Assembly (NCBI GenBank): GCA_963728045.1
Contig: CAVSIE010000002.1
Coordinates: 992,001 to 1,056,000 of the forward strand
Source: VRUE01 sp963728045
Lineage (GTDB): Bacteria > Actinomycetota > Thermoleophilia > Solirubrobacterales > 70-9
Length of the DNA: 64,000 nucleotides
Direction: 5' to 3'
In this document: positions 59,709-64,000 of the stretch, in pieces
Layout of the letters: the number at the start of each line of letters is the position of its first letter
How positions within the stretch are numbered: the stretch's first letter is position 1
Translations under genes and position numbers: made by a program
The notes under the pieces: generated by a model
What the model was told of the DNA's origin: nothing
Databases searched by the model: none
The model's input: only the letters and a program-made list of their open reading frames with translations

Positions 59709-59726
59709 GGGAGGATTGCTCCTCCC
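59709..59726. repeat. Short perfect hairpin in the tRNA trailer region
   Basis: GGGAGGA-TTGC-TCCTCCC, 7 bp. It lies between the tRNA-like gene and its putative terminator. Confidence 0.5.
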
Positions 59727-59767
59727 AAACGCCTGACAAGCCAGCTCAGGATACCAAGCAGATAGTG

Positions 59768-59857
59768 CTGAGAGGCGAAGACTGGGTCGCATATGGCGGG
59801 CGTCACCCCGCAGGCCGCATGACAATTTGCACCCCAACCCAATCTTCGCGCTCTCAG
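59768..59857 (-). other. Large imperfect stem-loop directly behind the tRNA-like gene (possible ncRNA part)
   Basis: CTGAGAGGCGAAGACTGGGT at 59768-59787 pairs with 59837-59857 except for one bulged base and one wobble, enclosing 49 bases that contain a further GC-rich hairpin (GCGGGCGTCACCCCGC region). It ends nine bases from the CCA of the tRNA-like gene. No coding sequence covers it. Confidence 0.55.
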
Positions 59858-59865
59858 ACAATACA

Positions 59866-59956
59866 TGGCGGAGGGCGAGGGACTCGAACCCTATTCGGAC
59901 GATGTCCGAACTCGCGCTTGTCATGCGTTTGCCGTGACCTCACGGCGTCACCCTCC
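59866..59956 (-). tRNA. selC-like tRNA with 8/4 branch and GAC anticodon (allo-tRNA type)
   Basis: Read on the minus strand: 8-bp acceptor GGAGGGTG/CGCCCTCC with G73 and encoded CCA; 6-bp D-stem GCCGTG-AGGT-CACGGC; weak anticodon stem (CGC/GCG) with loop ATGACAA, anticodon GAC by the U33 rule; 7-bp variable arm TTCGGAC-ATC-GTCCGAA; 4-bp T-stem AGGG/CCCT with loop TTCGAGT. The long D-stem, long variable arm, G73 and 12-bp (8+4) branch are those of selenocysteine-type or allo-tRNAs, usually charged by SerRS. A plain Ser, Leu or Val tRNA does not fit. Confidence 0.72.
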
Positions 59957-59966
59957 GCTGCGGCTG

Positions 59967-59994
59967 AACCTAGCCTTGGATTTGGCCATTTCAA
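59967..59994 (-). promoter_or_regulatory. Candidate promoter of the selC-like tRNA
   Basis: On the minus strand TTGAAA (59994-59989) and TAGGTT (59972-59967) are 16 bases apart, about ten bases before the tRNA 5' end. Confidence 0.45.
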
Positions 59995-60086
59995 GCCATG
60001 TTTCACTCATTTGACAGAGATTTGACTGAGTTGGCGCAGAGATGTCCGAAAGCGCCCCGCCGGGCCATCGGTAAGAATCCCTGGCC

Positions 60087-61079
60087 GTGAGTCGTCGTCT
60101 CGTCCCCGCGCTGGTCCTCGTCGCCCTGACGATGGTGCCGGCGACGGCATTGGGAGCGCCGATGCCGGGCAAAGGGACGGCGAAAGCGCCCAGTATCACC
60201 GCGCCCAGCGGGGCGGTAGCAGCGACAGTAAAGATCCGCATCGGCCACCTCAGCGGCGGCAGGGCGCAGATCATGAGCAAGGTGCCGGTGATCGGCACGC
60301 TCAGCCCGTTTGCGCCCGGTCAGCGCGCCGAGGTCAGCTTCTTCATCAACGGCAAGCGGATCGAGCGCAAGACGGTCAAGGTGAGCAAAGGGAAGGGTGA
60401 CTTCGGCGTCTTCCGCGCCAAGATCCGGATCGAGAAAGCCGGCAAGTACGCAGCGAGCGCCAAGCACGTCGCCACCGCGACGCTCGGCGGCGACAGCACG
60501 GTGCGCAAGAGCTGGCGGGTCAGCTTCCCCTCACTGAGCCAGGGCGAGTGCGGCGACGTCGTCGTCGGCTTCAAGAAGGCGATGCGGAAGATGGGCTACG
60601 TCGCCAACGACGGCCGCTGCTTCGGCGGCAAGACGGCGCGCGGCATCATCGCCTACCGCAGCGTCAACGGCATGACCCGCAGCGCCCGCGCTGGTAAGGG
60701 CCTGGTCAAGCGCGTCTTCGCCGGCCGCGGCGACTACCGCGTGCGCCACCCCGGCGCCGGCACGCACGTCGAGGCGCCGCTCTCCAAGCAGGTGCTGGTC
60801 TTCGCCGAGGGCGACAAACCGGTGGCGATCTACCCGATCTCCTCGGGCAAGTCCTCGACCCCGACCGTCACCGGCCACTTCGAGTTCATCCGCACCGAAC
60901 CGGGCTACAACTCACACGGCATGTACTACTCCTGGTACTTCTACGGCGGCTATGCGGTGCACGGCTACGAATCGGTCCCCGACTACCCAGCCAGCCACGG
61001 CTGCCTGCGCACCTTCATCGCCGACCAGCCCGAGATCTACGAACGCATCGAGTTCGGCGAAGACATCTTCGTCTTCTGA
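60087..61079 (+). CDS. Secreted L,D-transpeptidase (YkuD domain)
   Basis: A 330-residue exported protein: signal LVPALVLVALTMVPATALGA, an all-beta domain (residues about 45-145), a peptidoglycan-binding-like helical segment (VVVGFKKAMRKMGYVANDGRCFGGKTARGIIAYRSVNG), then the YkuD domain with the catalytic VHGYESVPDYPASHGCLR (His and Cys). It would make 3-3 cross-links in, or anchor proteins to, peptidoglycan. GTG start. The 440 bases before it hold the tRNA-like gene and hairpins described separately. Confidence 0.92.
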   Translation: MSRRLVPALVLVALTMVPATALGAPMPGKGTAKAPSITAPSGAVAATVKIRIGHLSGGRAQIMSKVPVIGTLSPFAPGQRAEVSFFINGKRIERKTVKVSKGKGDFGVFRAKIRIEKAGKYAASAKHVATATLGGDSTVRKSWRVSFPSLSQGECGDVVVGFKKAMRKMGYVANDGRCFGGKTARGIIAYRSVNGMTRSARAGKGLVKRVFAGRGDYRVRHPGAGTHVEAPLSKQVLVFAEGDKPVAIYPISSGKSSTPTVTGHFEFIRTEPGYNSHGMYYSWYFYGGYAVHGYESVPDYPASHGCLRTFIADQPEIYERIEFGEDIFVF

Positions 61080-61088
61080 GGTGAGCGT

Positions 61089-61502
61089 GTGATGATCGGC
61101 GAGAGGACGCTGAAGGCGGTCCTCGCCTTCATTGCCGCCTACCACGTCGCGCTTGGCCTGCTGCAGCTGCTGGCGCCGGGGACGTTCTTCGATGAGATCG
61201 GCAACTACGGCATCGAAAACTCGCACTACATCGGCGACGTGGGGGCTTTCACGCTCGCCTTCGGCGTCGCGGTGGGGATCGCCGTCGCGCTGCCTTCCTG
61301 GCGGGCGCCGATGCTCTGGCTGGGAGCGCTCTGGTACGGATTCCACGCGATCAACCACGCTTTCGACACCGGAGAAGCGCGCAGCGAGGCGCGCGGCTGG
61401 GCCGACACGGCTCTGATCGCCTTCGGTGCGCTCGGCGCCGCCTGGCTCGCGCGGGTGGCTGAACGGCTGAACGGGGAAAGCTCCCCAGGAGGTGAGGGAT
61501 GA
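61089..61502 (+). CDS. Small four-helix membrane protein, unknown function
   Basis: A 137-residue protein with four hydrophobic segments: VLAFIAAYHVALGLLQLLAPGTFF, VGAFTLAFGVAVGIAVAL, PMLWLGALWYGFHAINHAF and TALIAFGALGAAWLA. The pattern resembles small DoxX/DUF4345-like membrane proteins. Start is GTG 61089 or ATG 61092. Its stop overlaps the epimerase start (ATGA), so the two are co-translated. Confidence 0.72.
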   Translation: MMIGERTLKAVLAFIAAYHVALGLLQLLAPGTFFDEIGNYGIENSHYIGDVGAFTLAFGVAVGIAVALPSWRAPMLWLGALWYGFHAINHAFDTGEARSEARGWADTALIAFGALGAAWLARVAERLNGESSPGGEG

Positions 61503-62434
61503 AGGTCTTCGTCGCGGGAGCGAGCGGTGCGATCGGCAAGCCGCTGGTGCGCCGGCTGGTCGCCGCGGGTCACGAGGTGACCGGGATGACGCGGCGCGAG
61601 GAGCGGGCGGAGGAGATCCGCGCCGCCGGCGCGAGCGCGGTCGTCTGCGACGTCTTCGACCGGGATGCGCTCGAGGCAGCAGTCAAGGAGGCGTCGCCCC
61701 AGGTCGTCGTCCACATGCTGACCGCGCTCCCCGCACGCATCGACTGGAAAGCCGACGACCCGCTGGGGCCGACCAACCGCGTGCGGACCGAGGGGACCCG
61801 CAACCTGATCGAGGCAGCCCGGGCCGCCGGCGCGCGCCGGCTGGTGGCTGAGAGCGTCGCCTTCCTCTACGCCGCGCGCGGAGACTGGGTCAAGGACGAG
61901 GACGCGCCGCTGTTCAAGGGCGCGCCGGCTCCATTCGGCGATGCGGTCGAGGCGCTCGCCGACCTCGAGCGGCAGGTCCGGGGCGCCGAGGGCCTCGACG
62001 GGGTCGTCCTGCGCTTCGGCTGGTTCTATGGCCCCGGCACCGCCTATGCCGCCGACGGCTCGCAGGCTGACGAAATGCGCAAGCGCCGGTTCCCCGTCGT
62101 CGGCAAGGGCACCGGCACCTTCTCCTTCATCCACGTCGAGGACGCCGCCTCGGCGGCACTCGCCGCGGTCGAGCGCGGCGCTCCCGGCACCTACAACGTC
62201 ACCGACGATGAGCCCGCGCCGATGCGCGAGTGGCTGCCCGTCTACGCCGCGGCGCTGGGCGCCAAGCCGCCCCGCCGCGTCCCGGTCTGGCTCGCAAAGC
62301 TGGTCGCCGGCCGCGCCCTCGCCGGCAACGCGGTCGAGCTCCGCGGCGCCTCCAACGCCAAGTTCAAGAGCGAGCTTGGCTGGCAGCCGCGCTACGCGAG
62401 CTGGCGCCAGGGCTTCCGCGAGGCGCTGGGGTAG
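61499..62434 (+). CDS. NAD(P)-dependent epimerase/dehydratase family protein (extended SDR)
   Basis: A 311-residue short-chain dehydrogenase/epimerase-type protein. The Rossmann motif is KVFVAGASGAIGKPLVRRL at the start, and VVVHMLTALP and FGWFYGPGTAYA are in the expected places. The usual YxxxK is not clear, so it may be an atypical member that binds NAD(P) without classic epimerase chemistry. Clustered with the small membrane protein. Confidence 0.82.
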   Translation: MKVFVAGASGAIGKPLVRRLVAAGHEVTGMTRREERAEEIRAAGASAVVCDVFDRDALEAAVKEASPQVVVHMLTALPARIDWKADDPLGPTNRVRTEGTRNLIEAARAAGARRLVAESVAFLYAARGDWVKDEDAPLFKGAPAPFGDAVEALADLERQVRGAEGLDGVVLRFGWFYGPGTAYAADGSQADEMRKRRFPVVGKGTGTFSFIHVEDAASAALAAVERGAPGTYNVTDDEPAPMREWLPVYAAALGAKPPRRVPVWLAKLVAGRALAGNAVELRGASNAKFKSELGWQPRYASWRQGFREALG

Positions 62435-62437
62435 GCA

Positions 62438-63529
62438 GTGGAGCCCGACGCCGTCGAGATCCGGGTGCTCGGCTGCCTGATCGAGAAGCAGCGCACGACG
62501 CCGGACGTCTACCCGCTCTCGCTCAACTCGCTGCGGCTGGCCTGCAACCAGTCGACCAACCGGGACCCGGTGGTCTCTTACGACGAGCAGACGGTGGTCG
62601 AGGCGCTGCGCCGGCTCGCCTTACGAGGCTGGACCCGCCTCGCCAGCGGCGCCGGCAGCCGCGCCCGCAAGTACCGCCACTTACTAAATGAAGCCATTGG
62701 ACTCGACGACGCCGAGATCTCGGTCATGGCGGTGCTGATGCTGCGCGGCCCGCAGACTCCCGGCGAGCTGAAGCAGCGCGGACAGCGCCTGCACGAGTTC
62801 GCCGACCTCGCCGCTGTGCACGAGACCCTCGACCGCCTGATCGAGCGGGAGCTGGTCAGCCGCCACGCGCGCCAGCCCGGCCAGAAGGAGGACCGCTACG
62901 AGCAGTTGCTGGGCGAGGGCTCATCGGAGGCGTCCTCGTCGCCGGCCGCGGCGAACGAGCTCGACGTGGCAAAGGCGACGCTCCTCGCTGAGCTGCGTGA
63001 GCACTCGCTGGTGATCGGCGAGGTGACGCTGGCGAGCGGCGCCACCGCGCAGTACTACGTCGACGCACGCCGGGCGCTGCTGCGTCCAGCCGGCTTCCGC
63101 GCCGCCGGCGAGCTGATCGCTGCCGTCGCCGCGGAGGTTGGCGCCACCGCCGTCGGCGGCCCGGCGACGGCGGCGATCCCGCCCTCCTGCGCTGCCCTCG
63201 CGGTCCCGGCCGGCAAGGACCTGGTCGGCTTCTTCGTCCGCGGCGAGCGCAAGCAGCACGGCCTGCAGCGTTGGGTCGAGGGGCCGGTCGAGCCCGGCGA
63301 CCGCTGCCTCGTCGTCGAGGACACGGTCACCAGCGGCGGCTCAACCGTCGCCGCGATCGAGCGAATCCGCGAGCAGGGCCTCGTGATCGCCGTCGTGATC
63401 GCCGTCGTCGACCGCTTGGCCGGGGGAGGCGAGGCGATCGAAGCTGCCGCAAGCGCCCCCTACAAAGCCCTGCTCACGATCGACGAGATCTACCCCGATC
63501 GTCCCGACCGAGGTGATGCCCAAGGCTGA
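62438..63529 (+). CDS. pyrE: Fusion of YceH (DUF480) winged-helix protein with orotate phosphoribosyltransferase (PyrE)
   Basis: One 363-residue frame. Residues 1 to about 160 are YceH/DUF480: AVEIRVLGCLIEKQRTTPDVYPLSLNSLRLACNQSTNRDPVVSYDE and AVLMLRGPQTPGELKQRGQRLHEFADL. After a Ser/Ala/Glu linker comes PyrE: LVIGEVTLASGATAQYYVDARRALLRP and the PRPP loop CLVVEDTVTSGGSTVAAI. PyrE joins orotate and PRPP to give OMP in UMP synthesis. No stop separates the halves, but an in-frame GTG in the linker (LDVAKATLL) could start a separate PyrE. GTG start, four bases after the epimerase stop. Confidence 0.85.
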   Translation: MEPDAVEIRVLGCLIEKQRTTPDVYPLSLNSLRLACNQSTNRDPVVSYDEQTVVEALRRLALRGWTRLASGAGSRARKYRHLLNEAIGLDDAEISVMAVLMLRGPQTPGELKQRGQRLHEFADLAAVHETLDRLIERELVSRHARQPGQKEDRYEQLLGEGSSEASSSPAAANELDVAKATLLAELREHSLVIGEVTLASGATAQYYVDARRALLRPAGFRAAGELIAAVAAEVGATAVGGPATAAIPPSCAALAVPAGKDLVGFFVRGERKQHGLQRWVEGPVEPGDRCLVVEDTVTSGGSTVAAIERIREQGLVIAVVIAVVDRLAGGGEAIEAAASAPYKALLTIDEIYPDRPDRGDAQG

Positions 63530-63545
63530 GACGAAAGTCTTTTTC
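63527..63545 (+). terminator. Weak candidate terminator after the YceH-PyrE gene
   Basis: AGAC-GAAA-GTCT followed by TTTTCT. The stem is only four to five pairs, so termination strength is uncertain. Confidence 0.4.
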
Positions 63546-63559
63546 TCAAAAACATCTCC

Positions 63560-63589
63560 TTGACATTTAAAAAGGTCTCTGTTTTCATA
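63560..63589 (+). promoter_or_regulatory. Promoter of the collagen-like gene
   Basis: TTGACA at 63560-63565 is a consensus -35, with a candidate -10 (TTTCAT or TTCATA) 17-18 bases on. The block 63535-63595 is strikingly AT-rich against the GC-rich background. The leader to the ATG at 63703 is about 110 bases. Confidence 0.6.
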
Positions 63590-63702
63590 CACCCATCGCT
63601 CGTTCATGGGCGACCAGGGACCAGGGACAACCGAGCCTCGCGGGAGAGCCGCACCAGGGAAGCGGCCGACAGAGGGGCTCACGGGACAAGGAGAGAGATT
63701 CG

Positions 63703-64000
63703 ATGTTCTCGACGCTACGCAACCGCTTCGGCATCCCGGGAGTCATCTCGGTCATCGCCCTCGTCTTCGCCTTGGTAGGCGGCGCCTTCGCCGCCAACAA
63801 CCTCGGCGGCTCAGGCAAGGGCGCGACAGCTTCCGCCAAAAAAGCCGCCAAAGGCCCACGTGGGCCAAAGGGCGCAACGGGCCCAGCAGGTCCTGCGGGC
63901 GCCGCCGGCCCGGCGGGTCCCGCTGGCGCCAAGGGCGACGCTGGCGCGCCCGGCGCCGCTGGCCAAGCCGGAGCGCCGGGCGCAGCCGGCAAAGACGGCA
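63703..64000 (+). CDS. Secreted collagen-like protein, N-terminal part (runs off the window)
   Basis: An ATG preceded by GGAGAGAG opens MFSTLRNRFGIPGVISVIALVFALVGGAFAANNLGG (a signal or membrane anchor), then a Lys/Ala linker and Gly-X-Y triplets from about residue 52 (GPRGPKGATGPAGPAGAAGPAG...) continuing to the last base. Such triple-helix proteins are surface or spore-like fibres in bacteria. The rest of the gene, including any C-terminal adhesion domain, is outside. Ninety-nine residues are visible. Confidence 0.88.
   Translation, partial: MFSTLRNRFGIPGVISVIALVFALVGGAFAANNLGGSGKGATASAKKAAKGPRGPKGATGPAGPAGAAGPAGPAGAKGDAGAPGAAGQAGAPGAAGKDG

Noticed and set aside
59866..59956. Assignment as true tRNA-Sec or tRNA-Ser
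   Set aside because: The D-stem and variable arm look Sec-like, but the anticodon loop gives GAC and not TCA, and the branch is 8/4; no selenocysteine genes are visible in the window.
63850..64000. Gly-X-Y region as a CRISPR or tandem DNA repeat
   Set aside because: The periodicity is nine bases with varying codons that keep Gly every third residue, which is protein-level collagen repetition.

Overview
The window is a high-GC, densely coded stretch of an actinobacterial chromosome, most likely class Thermoleophilia (Solirubrobacterales-like). This is an inference from the GC-rich codon use, a six-gene Mce cluster, a Firmicutes-like split cytochrome b/b6-c complex, N-terminal signal-anchored collagen-like proteins, and the order rpsF-ssb-rpsR-rplI ... 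dnaB. No transposase, integrase, prophage or CRISPR array was seen.

Layout. 1-3.8 kb: the origin-proximal block yidC (cut by the left edge), khpB/jag, rsmG, parA, parB, then tRNA-Ile. 3.9-13.4 kb: a DUF151 protein, ddl and an aminotransferase (minus), a small membrane protein, a phosphodiesterase, a GT-C-like membrane protein, a YmdB-like phosphoesterase and an ABC-2 exporter pair. 13.5-21.3 kb: tetrapyrrole and respiratory genes: hemB, a fused AhbA-AhbB-like siroheme decarboxylase, hemL, a small unknown, Rieske, cytochrome b, subunit IV-cytochrome c, menG and a polyprenyl diphosphate synthase. 21.3-23.6 kb: a zinc-ribbon protein, tatA, tatC and a TPR-like protein. 23.6-37.9 kb: tRNA-Lys, a secreted protein, an MmpL/RND transporter, six mce genes (the first two frameshifted), an odd tRNA-Met-like gene and a second paralogue of the secreted protein. 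38-49.8 kb: TetR, lipoprotein, purA, a DnaC-like ATPase, dnaB, a MazF-type toxin-antitoxin pair, rplI, rpsR, ssb, rpsF and two trehalose genes. 49.8-59.6 kb: HtrA, a two-component system, thiL, a flippase-like membrane protein, a mannosyltransferase-like protein, a class A PBP, a mini-MscS and a CPBP protease. 59.6-64 kb: a selC-like tRNA with an 8/4 branch, an L,D-transpeptidase, a small membrane protein, an epimerase, a YceH-PyrE fusion and the start of a collagen-like protein.

The most unusual signals are non-coding. (1) A 91-bp palindromic element occurs three times. Its 18-nt and 9-nt internal loops are identical in all copies, while its 20-bp outer arms and the central palindrome differ between copies but stay self-complementary. 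Its CTAATTAG core supplies stop codons to the genes it touches. (2) A second, larger multi-hairpin family occurs at 578-712 and 818-945, with a partial copy near 46981. (3) A tRNA-like gene at 59866-59956 has an 8/4 acceptor/T branch, a 6-bp D-stem, a 7-bp variable arm, G73, an encoded CCA and a GAC anticodon, and is followed by a structured trailer.

Working together, hemB, hemL and the Ahb-like protein point to tetrapyrrole supply for the adjacent cytochrome complex. menG and the prenyl synthase make its quinone. The Tat genes could export the Rieske protein, which carries a twin-arginine signal. All functions are read from sequence and family knowledge; no searches were run.
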